Positions 26,790 to 35,939 of a stretch of DNA of 58,146 bases are shown here, in pieces (within the stretch, counting starts at the first letter, position 1; the number at the start of each line of letters is the position of its first letter). Under the pieces are notes generated by a model. That model searched no databases. It was not told the origin of the DNA and saw only the letters and a list, made by a program, of their open reading frames with translations. Origin of the DNA: an uncultured Muribaculum sp. (lineage in GTDB: Bacteria; Bacteroidota; Bacteroidia; Bacteroidales; Muribaculaceae); the NCBI GenBank assembly GCA_910589555.1, contig CAJUTE010000012.1:1-58146 (forward strand). Direction: 5' to 3'. Both the position numbers and the translations under genes were made by a program.

Positions 26790-27486
26790 TTCTGTGCTCA
26801 GGCGTCGTATTGTGGCGGCGGTGATGACTTTAGGGCTGTCGGTTCCGTGCATATATTCACAGGAAGCGGCGGAAAGCGCGGTGGCTGTCGACACGGTGGC
26901 ATCATCCATGCAGCCTGCGGTGGAAAGCAAGTATGAGAAGCGGCTTAAGCGTCATCAATCGTGGGTGCAAAAGATGATTCCCGATATTCTCGTATTTCAA
27001 TATGCCGGCGGAATAGGAACCTACAATCTCGGAGTGGGGTGGGATTACGGCAAGCATGACAGGTGGGAGACTCATTTTATAATAGGCTTCATTCCGTCGC
27101 GCTATAATCTTAATCATTACTGGACTACCACGCTGCGTGAATGTTATGTGCCGTGGAGGGTGGATGTCAATGAATATGTCAGGACGCAACCGCTTGTGGT
27201 TCAGTTTTCCATAAATTCAATTCTGCATGGCGATTTCTGGGCATCGGAGCCTGACAGGTATCCTCATGGTTATTACAGTTTTTCAAGCCGAGTAAGGTTT
27301 CACCTTGGTCTGGGGCAGCGGTTCACATATAAGATTCCCCATGAAAAGCGTTATCTTAGCCGTGAAGTGTCATTATATTATGAAGTCTCAACCTGTGATC
27401 TTTATGTGAGGCAGAAAATAAAAAACAGATCCATCCCGCTTCGTGATATAGTTATATTGTCAGTAGGAGCTATATGGAAGATTTAG
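26755..27486 (+). CDS. Exported protein of unknown function, barrel-like
   Basis: 243 residues from the ATG at 26755; ATG at 26764 is an alternative. A basic N-terminus (RKLITDSVLRRR) and a hydrophobic run ending SVPCIYSQ form a signal peptide. The mature part is aromatic and beta-rich (VFQYAGGIGTYNLGVGWDYG, THFIIGFIPSRYN, YSFSSRVRFHLGLGQRFTY). It suggests a small outer-membrane barrel, possibly enzymatic, but I do not recognise the family. Overlaps the metallophosphoesterase gene by 35 bases and ends 19 bases before a strong terminator. Confidence 0.65.
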   Translation: MKAMNLRKLITDSVLRRRIVAAVMTLGLSVPCIYSQEAAESAVAVDTVASSMQPAVESKYEKRLKRHQSWVQKMIPDILVFQYAGGIGTYNLGVGWDYGKHDRWETHFIIGFIPSRYNLNHYWTTTLRECYVPWRVDVNEYVRTQPLVVQFSINSILHGDFWASEPDRYPHGYYSFSSRVRFHLGLGQRFTYKIPHEKRYLSREVSLYYEVSTCDLYVRQKIKNRSIPLRDIVILSVGAIWKI

Positions 27487-27505
27487 CGGTATAATGCGAG
27501 TATAA

Positions 27506-27536
27506 AACAAAAGCCCGGTTTTTCCGGGCTTTTGTT
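27506..27536. terminator. Bidirectional terminator
   Basis: Perfect 13-base stem AACAAAAGCCCGG / CCGGGCTTTTGTT with a TTTTT loop, between convergent genes. The GC core flanked by A and T tracts works in both directions. Confidence 0.9.
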
Positions 27537-27548
27537 GATTTATTGAGA

Positions 27549-29555
27549 TTAATCGGTGAGCGGAGAGTAGTCGCTTGAGTAGCGCAACATCTGAGGCACA
27601 TAGCCTTCTTCGTATGATATGGTTACATCGGTGATATTTCCGTTGGAGTCCTTCACGAGTGAGTAGACCGGATTGACAAATCCCTTGTAGGGCGCGATGT
27701 TGAGATGAGCATATCTGTCAAGCACCTCCTTGTGGATGGCAGGATCTACTTTCACGGCATATTTTTCCACGAGGTCGCGACCGGCTTCATAATCGCCTTC
27801 GCTCTTTATGCGCTGAATCTCGCCAAGGAGTTCGCCAAACAGTTTGCGAAGCGCGGGATAATCGTTGATGCGGATGTAAGTTTTGCCGTTGTTCTTCACA
27901 TACTCGATGACATTTGCATCCTTTCCGTGTTCATACGCCCATTCCGAGATGAGTTTGCGGTTGCGCATGTGTGCTTCCTCGACATCCTTGCCGGGTTCAA
28001 TGCGCATAAGCTGGGTCATGAGTCCGTTGAGGATATACTTGTAGTACTCGGCTTTATAGGCGTCAGGATTGTCAAGCAGTCCCAGTTCGATCAACTTGGG
28101 ATCGGCAAGGTAATACAGGGCGAACAGGTCGGCACGGGCTTCCTCAAGAGTTGAGCCGTGGGCTTTGAGCGCGTCAGGGTCTACACCGGGGAGAATCTTG
28201 CCTGATCCGTGACCGAGGCATTCATGAAGGTCGGTGTGCAGGTTGTCGGTTATGAACAGATAGTCATCAAGCAGTTTTCCGGTTTCAGCGTCGATGACAA
28301 ATTCTTCATTGAATCCGTTGCCATGCGATGCTTCATCGTATGCTTGCGTGATGTTTTCGAGTGTCACTGATTTTGAGCCGTGTGATGCTCTGATCCAGTT
28401 AGCATTGGGCAGATTGATGCCGATCGGTGTTGCAGGGTAAGAATCTCCGGCAAGTATTGCCGCAGTGATTACTTTTGCCGATACACCTTTCACCTTGTCC
28501 TTGCGGAATGCCGGGTTTATGGGGCTGTGATCTTCAAACCACTGTGCGTTGGCGCTCAGTTTTTCAGTGCGTGACGAAGCCTCGTTGTTTTTGAAATTAA
28601 CAATCGACTCCCATGAACCTGTCATGCCCAGCGGGTCATCGTAAGATTCAATGAATCCGTTGATAAAGTCTACACGGGCGTTTGTTTCATCAGCCCAGAG
28701 GATTGAATACTCGTCAAAAGTCTTCAGGTCGCCGGTGGTATAGAATTCAATAAGCTTATCCATATAAGCCTTTTGAGCCGGGTTTTCAGCGTATTGCGAC
28801 GCTTCTTTCAGCTCGTTGACTATGCGAGAGATTGCATCAGAATAAAGTCCGCCTATTTTATAGGGCTGTTCAACCACTTTTCCGTTGACCTTCACCTTGC
28901 GGGTGTTGAGACCGTAGGAGATGGGGGTGAGGTCGGTGGTGTCTTTCATCGCTGCATAATATGCCTCCACTTCAGGTTGGGTGACGCCTTCGTATATGTT
29001 GGTGGCTGAGGTGAGGATGAGGTCCTGACCCTCTGCCTGATTTACTTTCTTAGGCATGAATGCCGGGTCGAAGATGACCGACATAAGAGTGTCAGTGTTT
29101 GCTGGCTGCTTGTCTTTAGGCAGCTTGGCTACCTGCTCGCGTAGGAAAGTCTCGGAAAATTCGGGAGTGAACTTATCCATAGAGTAGTGGTGGTGTATGC
29201 CATTGGCAAACCACACTTGCTTGAGGTATTTCTCAAAAGCTTTGAATTCCTTGCTGTTTTTGTCGCCGGAAAAATTGCGGTAGACATTTTCAAGCATCGT
29301 GCGCAGCGCAAGATTATACTTGTTGTTTTGATCCCAGAGGATGTCTCTGCCGGCAAGCGCCGCTTCATTGAGATGATAAATGAGCAGTTTCTGGTTGAGC
29401 GGCAGATTTTCAAAGTCAGGCACTTTGTAGCGGAGCACTTCGATGTCGGCAAAACGGTCGACTACGTAATTGAAATCGTTGTCAGCAGCCATTATCGTTG
29501 ATGTTGATGCGGCGGCAATGAGTAGTCCTGTCGCCATATTGTTAAGCATATTCAT
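27549..29555 (-). CDS. M49 family dipeptidyl peptidase III-like protease
   Basis: 668 residues with a signal peptide (cleaved near IMAA, residue 24), so periplasmic. The M49 zinc motif HEXXGH is present as HECLGH (444-449) and the second motif as EEARAD (about 477-482) with the third zinc ligand. The family removes dipeptides from the N-terminus of oligopeptides. Bacteroides homologues have a similar length of about 670 residues. It lies 25 bases after the methyltransferase gene and is likely the last gene of the dxr-rseP run. Confidence 0.92.
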   Translation of the reverse strand: MNMLNNMATGLLIAAASTSTIMAADNDFNYVVDRFADIEVLRYKVPDFENLPLNQKLLIYHLNEAALAGRDILWDQNNKYNLALRTMLENVYRNFSGDKNSKEFKAFEKYLKQVWFANGIHHHYSMDKFTPEFSETFLREQVAKLPKDKQPANTDTLMSVIFDPAFMPKKVNQAEGQDLILTSATNIYEGVTQPEVEAYYAAMKDTTDLTPISYGLNTRKVKVNGKVVEQPYKIGGLYSDAISRIVNELKEASQYAENPAQKAYMDKLIEFYTTGDLKTFDEYSILWADETNARVDFINGFIESYDDPLGMTGSWESIVNFKNNEASSRTEKLSANAQWFEDHSPINPAFRKDKVKGVSAKVITAAILAGDSYPATPIGINLPNANWIRASHGSKSVTLENITQAYDEASHGNGFNEEFVIDAETGKLLDDYLFITDNLHTDLHECLGHGSGKILPGVDPDALKAHGSTLEEARADLFALYYLADPKLIELGLLDNPDAYKAEYYKYILNGLMTQLMRIEPGKDVEEAHMRNRKLISEWAYEHGKDANVIEYVKNNGKTYIRINDYPALRKLFGELLGEIQRIKSEGDYEAGRDLVEKYAVKVDPAIHKEVLDRYAHLNIAPYKGFVNPVYSLVKDSNGNITDVTISYEEGYVPQMLRYSSDYSPLTD

Positions 29556-29580
29556 TATATATAATATATAGGTATATAGT

Positions 29581-30762
29581 TTATTCTACGTAAAGGATGA
29601 GTCCCTTGAGGTATTCTCCCTCGGGATGATAGATATTGACCGGATGATCGGCAGGCTGGGTGATCTGGTGGAGTATGCGCACTTTTCGACGGCTTTGTGC
29701 TGCCGCTGAAAATACTGCAAGACGGAATTGCTCGCGGTTCACTGCCTGGGAGCATGAGAAAGTGAAGAGTATTCCTCCCGGGGCGATCTTCTCAAAAGCT
29801 TTGGCATTGAGCTTGCGGTAGCCTATGAGGGCGTTGCGAAGCGCGCTGCGATGCTTGGCAAACGCAGGCGGGTCAAGGATGATGAGATCATAGGAGGTCT
29901 CCATCGAAGAGAGAAATTTGAATGCGTCTTCGGCGTATGACGTGTGTCGCTTGTCGTCGGGGAAATTGAGTGCGACATTGGCATCGGTAAGCGCGATGGC
30001 TTTAGCCGAACTGTCGACCGAATGCACGAGATTGGCGCCGCCGCGAAGAGCATAGACCGAGAAGCCTCCGGTATAGCAGAACATATTCAGCACATTTCGT
30101 CCGCAGGAATATTTTTCGAGCAGGCTGCGGTTGTCGCGTTGATCCACGAAAAATCCGGTCTTCTGTCCTTTAAGCCAGTCAACATGAAATTTCAACCCGT
30201 TTTCCACTGCGATGTTGGTGGAATATTTGCCTATTATGTAATCATTGTGAGGGTCGAGCTGAGCCTTGAACGGCAGGGTGGTTTCTGACTTGTAATATAC
30301 ATTTTTGATGCCGGCGTCGGGTAGATTGACCAGAGCGTTGGCGATGATGTCGCGTGCGAAGTGCATGCCAGGCGAGTGTGCCTGTACTACGGCGGTGTCA
30401 CCGTAGATGTCGACAACGAGTCCCGGCAAAAAGTCACCTTCACCGTGCACAAGACGATAGGCATTGTTGATCGGAGTGGCGAGCTTGAGCGCCTTTCTCA
30501 CATTGTATGCCTCCCTCAGGCGGCAGGAGTAAAAATCCTCATCGATGGCGCTCTCGCCCCATGCGAGGATTCTGACTGTAATGCTGCCTATCTGATAATG
30601 ACCTACTCCTATTGTGCGTCCGTCGTGCGACACGACGCTCACTAAATCGCCCTCCTCGATATCATCAGGTTGTGAGGCTACGGCTCCGGAAAATACCCAA
30701 GGGTGGAATCTTTCCAGCGATTCTTCTTTCCCTTTTCGTAGTTTTATTACGGGATAATTCAT
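29581..30762 (-). CDS. Class I SAM-dependent rRNA methyltransferase, RlmI-like
   Basis: 393 residues from the ATG at 30762; 17 upstream in-frame codons overlap rseP and do not fit the family. An N-terminal PUA domain (about 1-75), an EEHB-like insert and a Rossmann methyltransferase domain with LNMFCYTGGFSVYALRGGA (SAM motif I) and DPPAF (motif IV), followed by FSCS. These match the 23S rRNA m5C1962 methyltransferase family. It starts 10 bases after the rseP stop. Confidence 0.9.
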   Translation of the reverse strand: MNYPVIKLRKGKEESLERFHPWVFSGAVASQPDDIEEGDLVSVVSHDGRTIGVGHYQIGSITVRILAWGESAIDEDFYSCRLREAYNVRKALKLATPINNAYRLVHGEGDFLPGLVVDIYGDTAVVQAHSPGMHFARDIIANALVNLPDAGIKNVYYKSETTLPFKAQLDPHNDYIIGKYSTNIAVENGLKFHVDWLKGQKTGFFVDQRDNRSLLEKYSCGRNVLNMFCYTGGFSVYALRGGANLVHSVDSSAKAIALTDANVALNFPDDKRHTSYAEDAFKFLSSMETSYDLIILDPPAFAKHRSALRNALIGYRKLNAKAFEKIAPGGILFTFSCSQAVNREQFRLAVFSAAAQSRRKVRILHQITQPADHPVNIYHPEGEYLKGLILYVE

Positions 30763-30772
30763 AATCAGAATA

Positions 30773-32131
30773 TTATTTGAATACAAAACGGTAAATATCG
30801 TTGCCGTTGGCATAGAGCAACAGCAGAATCAGGAATGCCATTCCGGCTACCTGCATATATTCCATGAATTTTTCGCTTGGCTTGCGGCGTGAAATTATCT
30901 CGTAAAGCAGGAACATTATGTGTCCGCCGTCAAGCGCCGGTATCGGCAGAATATTCATGAATGCGAGAGCCACGGATAGAAAAGCGGTTATCTCCCAGAA
31001 TGACAGCCAATTCCATTTCTCCGGGAACATGCTGCCTATGGCGCCGAAACCACCGAGGCTCTTTGCTCCCTCGGCTGTGGCTACATATTTCATCGAGCTT
31101 ACGTAGGATACAAGACGGTTGGTGCCGATTTCCCAGCCTTTCGGAATTGATTCGAAGAATGTGTAGTGTCGTGTGACAACCGGGTATATGTCAGTTATGG
31201 GCTTCAGGGTGATGCCTATCTTTCCTGCATCGTTGATTTTGATGGGGAGAGTGGCTATTTCGCCGTTGCGCTCCACTGTAAGCCCTGCGTTCTTGCCGGC
31301 GCGTTTTGACAGTTCGGCAACGAATTCAGTATATGACGGGGTTGATGTCGTGTCGACTTTTATGATTCGGTCGCCGGGAAGCAGTCCGGCTTCGTCGGCA
31401 GGCTCACCATTTACCACGCCGGCTACGAAAACCGGCACTCTGTAGGTGAAGAATCCCTTGTCGTCATTCAGCCGGAAGATGAAATTTTCCGGAATGGCGA
31501 TGTTGACAGTGTCCTTGTGGTTGCGCAGCACTGTTACGGTGTCAGCTTCGATCATGTCAAGCAGATAGTCGCCGTTGGTCATGTCAAGTTTATGTCCGTC
31601 GGCTAACAGGGGAATGTCGCCGTCGCGGAATCCGGCAGCTTTTGCCGCTTCCACATAGTCCATGCCCTCGTAGGCTTTTTCTACGGGAATATATTTCTCA
31701 CCCCAATGCCACGCGATGCCGGCATAGATGAGTATCGCCAACACGAAATTCATGAGCACTCCGGCGACCATGACCAAAAGGCGTTGGTATGCCGGTTTTG
31801 ACCTGAATTCCCAAGGCTGTGCCGGTTTTGCCATCTGCTCCTTGTCCATCGATTCATCGATCATGCCGGCAATTTTGACATATCCGCCGAGCGGAAGCCA
31901 GCCTATGCCGTATTCGGTGTCGCGCCATGTTGCCCGGTCGGAATCGGCTTGCGCTGCCGATTTTTTAGGCTTGTATTTGAACAGGGAGAACCAAGGATCG
32001 AAAAACAGATAGAATTTTTCAACTTTGATTCCGAATATGCGGGCGAATATGTAGTGCCCGAATTCATGTATTATGACAAGCAATGCTAATGCCGCCACTA
32101 ATTGTGCGGCTTTGATCAGAAATGTTTCCAT
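30773..32131 (-). CDS. rseP: Site-2 protease RseP
   Basis: 452-residue intramembrane zinc protease. HEFGH at 22-26 in the first helix and the NILPIPALDGG motif near residue 395 complete the zinc site. A PDZ domain is visible at about 205-275 (GVVNGEPADEAGLLPGDRII). Four membrane helices. In other bacteria RseP cleaves anti-sigma factors and signal-peptide remnants. It lies 22 bases downstream of dxr, the classic dxr-rseP arrangement. Confidence 0.95.
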   Translation of the reverse strand: METFLIKAAQLVAALALLVIIHEFGHYIFARIFGIKVEKFYLFFDPWFSLFKYKPKKSAAQADSDRATWRDTEYGIGWLPLGGYVKIAGMIDESMDKEQMAKPAQPWEFRSKPAYQRLLVMVAGVLMNFVLAILIYAGIAWHWGEKYIPVEKAYEGMDYVEAAKAAGFRDGDIPLLADGHKLDMTNGDYLLDMIEADTVTVLRNHKDTVNIAIPENFIFRLNDDKGFFTYRVPVFVAGVVNGEPADEAGLLPGDRIIKVDTTSTPSYTEFVAELSKRAGKNAGLTVERNGEIATLPIKINDAGKIGITLKPITDIYPVVTRHYTFFESIPKGWEIGTNRLVSYVSSMKYVATAEGAKSLGGFGAIGSMFPEKWNWLSFWEITAFLSVALAFMNILPIPALDGGHIMFLLYEIISRRKPSEKFMEYMQVAGMAFLILLLLYANGNDIYRFVFK

Positions 32132-32153
32132 TTTGTTGTAATCCGGATGTTTT

Positions 32154-33314
32154 TTAGAGTGTAGTTATTATTGATTCGGCATAGCGTCGTGTCTCGGAAT
32201 TGGTAGCCACATAATCTTCATAAGAGGGATTGGGGATGTAGGGCATCTTTTCAAGTGATGATTCGATGAGGCGCTGTATGTCGGTGAATCTGATGCGTTC
32301 ATGAAGGAATGCCGCTACGGCAATCTCATTGGCTGCGTTTATCACGCAAGCGACATTGCCTCCACGGTCAAGCGCATGGTAGGCGAGGTTGAGAAGCGGG
32401 AATCGCTCGGTGTCGGGTTCGAAAAATTCAAGGTGGGCATAATCGCTTATCGACAGTCCGCGTCGTTCAGTGGCAAGACGGCAGGTGTTGCCCAAAGCAT
32501 AGCTGATGGGGATCCTCATGTCGGGCACGCCCAATTGGGCTTTTACTGCTCCGTCGACAAATTCCACCATCGAGTGCACGATGGATTGAGGATGCACCAC
32601 GGCTTGGATTTTAGACTGAGGCACGTCAAACAGCCATCGGGCTTCGATAATCTCAAATGCCTTGTTGAGCATTGTGGCGGAGTCAATGGTTATTTTTGCC
32701 CCCATAGCCCAATTGGGGTGGTTGAGCGCGTCTTTCACAGTCACATGGCACAGCTCTTCGCGACTTTTGTTGCGGAACGGTCCGCCTGATGCCGTTATGA
32801 GCAGGCGTTTTATATCGTTTCGGTCTTCGCCTGCCAGTGACTGGTATATGGCTGAGTGCTCGGAGTCGATGGGTAAAATAGTGGATTTTGACTCTTTGAG
32901 GCGCGAAGTCACGAGTTCTCCGGCTACCACGAGGGTCTCCTTGTTGGCAAGAGCGATGCTGCGGTTGGCTTTTATGGCTCTTAGGGTAGGCTCAAGTCCG
33001 CTGTAGCCCACAGTGGCTATTACGGCAAGGTCGTAAGGCTCCTCTTCCATGGCGTCGGCGAGGGCTGCGCTTCCGGCGGCAGTGCGTATGCCGTGGGGTG
33101 AGAGTGCCTCATGAAGTGTGCCGTACAGGTCGGTGTCGGCGATTATAGCGATATCGGGTTTGAACCGGAGTGCCTGTTCTATCAATAGATTCACGTTATG
33201 TCCGGCTGCGAGCAGGTGGACTCTGAACCGGTCGGGGTATTCAGTGACGATTTCAAGGGTCTGCACACCGATTGAGCCGGTGCTCCCTACCAAGGCGATT
33301 TGCTTCTGTGTCAT
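32154..33314 (-). CDS. dxr: 1-deoxy-D-xylulose-5-phosphate reductoisomerase
   Basis: 386 residues, second step of the MEP isoprenoid pathway (DXP to MEP with NADPH). N-terminus VGSTGSIGVQTLEIV is the NADPH site. The metal and substrate loop shows LPIDSEHSAIYQSL, and TASGGPFR and the LNHPNWAMGAKITIDSATM motif are intact. Cytoplasmic. First core gene of dxr-rseP-rlmI-like-M49. Confidence 0.97.
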   Translation of the reverse strand: MTQKQIALVGSTGSIGVQTLEIVTEYPDRFRVHLLAAGHNVNLLIEQALRFKPDIAIIADTDLYGTLHEALSPHGIRTAAGSAALADAMEEEPYDLAVIATVGYSGLEPTLRAIKANRSIALANKETLVVAGELVTSRLKESKSTILPIDSEHSAIYQSLAGEDRNDIKRLLITASGGPFRNKSREELCHVTVKDALNHPNWAMGAKITIDSATMLNKAFEIIEARWLFDVPQSKIQAVVHPQSIVHSMVEFVDGAVKAQLGVPDMRIPISYALGNTCRLATERRGLSISDYAHLEFFEPDTERFPLLNLAYHALDRGGNVACVINAANEIAVAAFLHERIRFTDIQRLIESSLEKMPYIPNPSYEDYVATNSETRRYAESIITTL

Positions 33315-33373
33315 TGGTCTGTTTAAAAGTTATGCAAATTTAATCCAAATTCGCCTATAATAAAAGAGGTGTA

Positions 33374-34237
33374 TTAAAAAAACGGGATGTAGTCCCATGG
33401 ATTTAGCGGCGTTCCCTTGTGCCAAAGTTCAAAAACCACTTGTGTCGCTTTTTCTTCGCTGTTGTTTCCCGAGATTCCTATCGGCGTTCCCGTCTCGATC
33501 TTTTCACCGGTATTTACCAGCAGAGTGGCTATTCCGGAGTATTTGGATATAAATCCATTGGAATGCTGAATTATTACGGTGTAACCGTTGCCTAAAACTT
33601 TGTGGCAGTCAATCACAGTACCTGAAAGCACTGATGTGACAGGTGTCTTTGGCGCGCAGATGATTGTCACCGAGATGGCTTGCGGGTCACGTGGTGAAGT
33701 GGTGTAGGCTCCTGCCACCGGCGGGAAGAAGTCCAGACCTTCAGCGGCGATGGGCGAGAGGACTTTGATGTTGAATCGTTCCTGTTCGTCAAATTGTCTC
33801 ACAAACTGCTTTTCGCGTTCCGAGGCAGGCAACAGTGAGTCTATCTCCTGTATTGAATCGGCAGCCATGGTTTTTATCAGCTCGATTGTGTCGCCGGGCA
33901 TATTCAGAATACGTTGCAAGTTGGCTATGTATGACGAATTTAGCTCAGTGTGAGTGAGCAATGAGTCTACCCTGATGGAGGTGGCTATCACTTGTTGGCG
34001 TTGTGATTCCTTCAGATACCCCGGCAATAGGGTTCTTACAGGAGTGAACAGGATGAGCATTGACACCATTGATGTGATGGCGGTCAATATTATGATCACG
34101 GCAATCACCACTCTGATCCGGGAAAAACGGATGGTCCAGATAGTGTTAAATGTATTTTCATTAATAAAAGATAATCTGAATCGACTCGGAGTTTTGAAAG
34201 AATGACGTGATTTTTTATTTTTTTTCGAGATGGTCAT
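33374..34237 (-). CDS. LytM (M23) domain protein without zinc ligands
   Basis: 287 residues. A cytoplasmic N-terminus, one membrane helix (about 42-68), a helical or coiled periplasmic region (70-150) and a C-terminal LytM domain (about 165-287). The M23 zinc ligands are absent: the HxxxD motif is replaced around ISVTIICAP, and the HxH that should precede FELW reads Gln266-Val267-Val268. As in EnvC and NlpD, such degenerate domains can activate amidases rather than cut peptidoglycan (inference for this protein). 59 bases upstream of dxr. Confidence 0.85.
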   Translation of the reverse strand: MTISKKNKKSRHSFKTPSRFRLSFINENTFNTIWTIRFSRIRVVIAVIIILTAITSMVSMLILFTPVRTLLPGYLKESQRQQVIATSIRVDSLLTHTELNSSYIANLQRILNMPGDTIELIKTMAADSIQEIDSLLPASEREKQFVRQFDEQERFNIKVLSPIAAEGLDFFPPVAGAYTTSPRDPQAISVTIICAPKTPVTSVLSGTVIDCHKVLGNGYTVIIQHSNGFISKYSGIATLLVNTGEKIETGTPIGISGNNSEEKATQVVFELWHKGTPLNPWDYIPFF

Positions 34238-34259
34238 ATTGCTTTAAATCTTGGTTATG

Positions 34260-34267
34260 CAAATATA
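34260..34267 (-). promoter_or_regulatory. Putative -7 element of the LytM gene
   Basis: TATATTTG on the minus strand, 23 bases before the ATG; -33 element unclear. Confidence 0.4.
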
Positions 34268-34371
34268 CGGATAAATTTGGGAAGTAGTTAAAAATGTGAT
34301 TTATTGGGGGGATAAATCAAATAAAATAAATGAATCATTAACACAGCAATGTTAAATTTTGTACGAAAAAG

Positions 34372-34402
34372 TTGCAAGATATTAGGTAAAGGTTTACCTT
34401 TG
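34372..34402 (+). promoter_or_regulatory. Promoter of ompA-family gene
   Basis: TTG (34372-34374), 20-base spacer and TACCTTTG (34395-34402). Predicted start near 34409, leaving an untranslated leader of about 137 bases, long for this window. Confidence 0.8.
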
Positions 34403-34545
34403 TGAAAAAATTTGCTGAACAAAGAAGAGTGGATTTGCGTTAATATGTCAAAACCGATTGGAATATACGTTTAAAAATACAATTCGTTTGGAAATTTTAA
34501 AATAGAGGGTTTTATAATATTTTGTATAAATTAAAAAAAGAAAGA

Positions 34546-35748
34546 ATGAAAAAGAACATCCTTTTAAGTTTTGCTGCCTGCGGAGCCATGCTCCTTTCAG
34601 CAAACGAAGCTAAGGCTCAAGAAGCAGTAGTCGTTGAGGATATCGTATTTGGCGAAGTTGCTGAATGCACTGACCACTATTATTCTCAGAAGAAGGACAA
34701 TTGGTTTATCCAAGTAGGTGCCGGTATGGAATTCCCTATCGTTGAGCACGCTCCTCACTCTGCTACTCGTCACATCACAGCTGCTTACGGTGCAGGTTTT
34801 GGTAAATGGTTCTCTCCGTACTTGGCATGGCGTCTCAGCGCACAGGGCGGTGCTTACCACTTCAACGCATCCGGCGCTTATCGCAAAGCTAAATTTGTTA
34901 ACGCTAACATCGACTTGATGTGGGATATGTTTAACTCATTTGGCAATGTTAACACAAAACGTGTATTCAGCATGGTTCCGTTCGTAGGAGTTGGAGGTTC
35001 TTACTCTTGGGACTTCACCGGTCCGACTGACGCTTACACTCCCGAGAACAAGGGCCGTCACAAAACTAAAGTATGGCAGGTTCCTGTATCAGTTGGTTTG
35101 CAGCTTCGCTTCCGTCTGTCAAGTGTAGTTGACTTCTTCGCAGAAGGCCGTTACTCATTCTACGGTGACACTTTCGACGGTATCGCTTACGGAACTAACT
35201 CAATCGATATGAACCTCACTGCAATGGGTGGTTTCACATTCAATATCGGTGGCAAGAACTTCAAGTCATTCAATCCTTGCTCTTATCTTGGTTACATCAA
35301 CCAGCTCAACGGTCAAGTTAATGACCTCCGTGGCGAACTCGCTGCTACCGGCGCTGCTCTTGCAGCTGCAGAAGCTCAGCTTCCTTGCCCCGAAGTAGTA
35401 GCTGTTGAATGTCCTGAAGTAGGCGCTCCGTTGATGTCAACTGTACGCTTCACCATCAACTCAGCTAAGATCACTTCTATGGAAGCAGTTAACGTATACA
35501 ACACTGCTCAATGGATGAAGGCTAATCCTGATGCTAAGGTAATCGTTAAGGGTTATGCTGACAAGGATACCGGTACTGCCGCTTACAACATGAAGCTTTC
35601 TGAGCGTCGTGCACAGAACGTATACAACATGCTTGTTAACGAATATGGTATCGATGCTAACCGTCTTACCATCAAGGCTGAAGGTAGCGATTCTCAGATC
35701 TACGACACTAACAACTGGAACCGTATCGTAATCTTCTCTCAGGACTAA
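34546..35748 (+). CDS. OmpA-family major outer-membrane protein
   Basis: 400 residues from the ATG at 34546 (MKKNILLSFAACGAML); signal peptide ends near AKAQ. An N-terminal eight-strand barrel (about 45-245), a short coiled stretch (INQLNGQVNDLRGELAATGA), a Cys-containing hinge (PCPEVVAVECPE) and a C-terminal OmpA peptidoglycan-binding domain with VKGYADKDTGTAAYNMKLSERRAQNV, whose Asp and Arg contact diaminopimelate. Codon use is strongly biased to a few codons (GCT, GTT, AAC, CGT), as in very highly expressed genes. Own promoter and strong terminator. Confidence 0.94.
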   Translation: MKKNILLSFAACGAMLLSANEAKAQEAVVVEDIVFGEVAECTDHYYSQKKDNWFIQVGAGMEFPIVEHAPHSATRHITAAYGAGFGKWFSPYLAWRLSAQGGAYHFNASGAYRKAKFVNANIDLMWDMFNSFGNVNTKRVFSMVPFVGVGGSYSWDFTGPTDAYTPENKGRHKTKVWQVPVSVGLQLRFRLSSVVDFFAEGRYSFYGDTFDGIAYGTNSIDMNLTAMGGFTFNIGGKNFKSFNPCSYLGYINQLNGQVNDLRGELAATGAALAAAEAQLPCPEVVAVECPEVGAPLMSTVRFTINSAKITSMEAVNVYNTAQWMKANPDAKVIVKGYADKDTGTAAYNMKLSERRAQNVYNMLVNEYGIDANRLTIKAEGSDSQIYDTNNWNRIVIFSQD

Positions 35749-35770
35749 TAAACTGATAGACATATAGAAA

Positions 35771-35806
35771 AAATGACACCGTCGGATGGCGGTGTCATTT
35801 TTTTTT
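35771..35806 (+). terminator. Terminator of the ompA-family gene
   Basis: Stem AAATGACACCG / CGGTGTCATTT, 8-base loop, then a T run. 22 bases after the stop. Confidence 0.93.
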
Positions 35807-35822
35807 GTCTTATTGCCGGTGT

Positions 35823-35861
35823 TTTAGAGGCTGTCGCATACATTATGTGACAGCCTCTTAT
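35823..35861. terminator. Second hairpin after ompA
   Basis: Stem AGAGGCTGTCGCA / TGTGACAGCCTCT (one G-T pair) with loop TACATTA at 35826-35858. No long T run on the plus strand. It could be a back-up terminator or a palindromic site just upstream of the TPR gene promoter. Confidence 0.5.
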
Positions 35862-35894
35862 AAGCTTTTGGTATTTTTAATATGATTCTGGCAC

Positions 35895-35911
35895 TAAATT
35901 TGCTATATTTG
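35895..35911 (+). promoter_or_regulatory. Two candidate -7 elements for the TPR gene
   Basis: TAAATTTG (35895-35902) and TATATTTG (35904-35911) in tandem, 29-45 bases before the ATG. Neither has a clear TTTG at -33. Confidence 0.4.
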
Positions 35912-35939
35912 TTGTTATAATGTAAATTGCGAATAAACT

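Larger units (their letters stand above)
34238..34545. other. Divergent spacer M23 / ompA
   Basis: This 308-base spacer contains a -7 element for the M23 gene (34260-34267), the strong ompA promoter (34372-34402) and a leader of about 137 bases for ompA. The rest is AT-rich without repeats that I can support. Confidence 0.6.
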
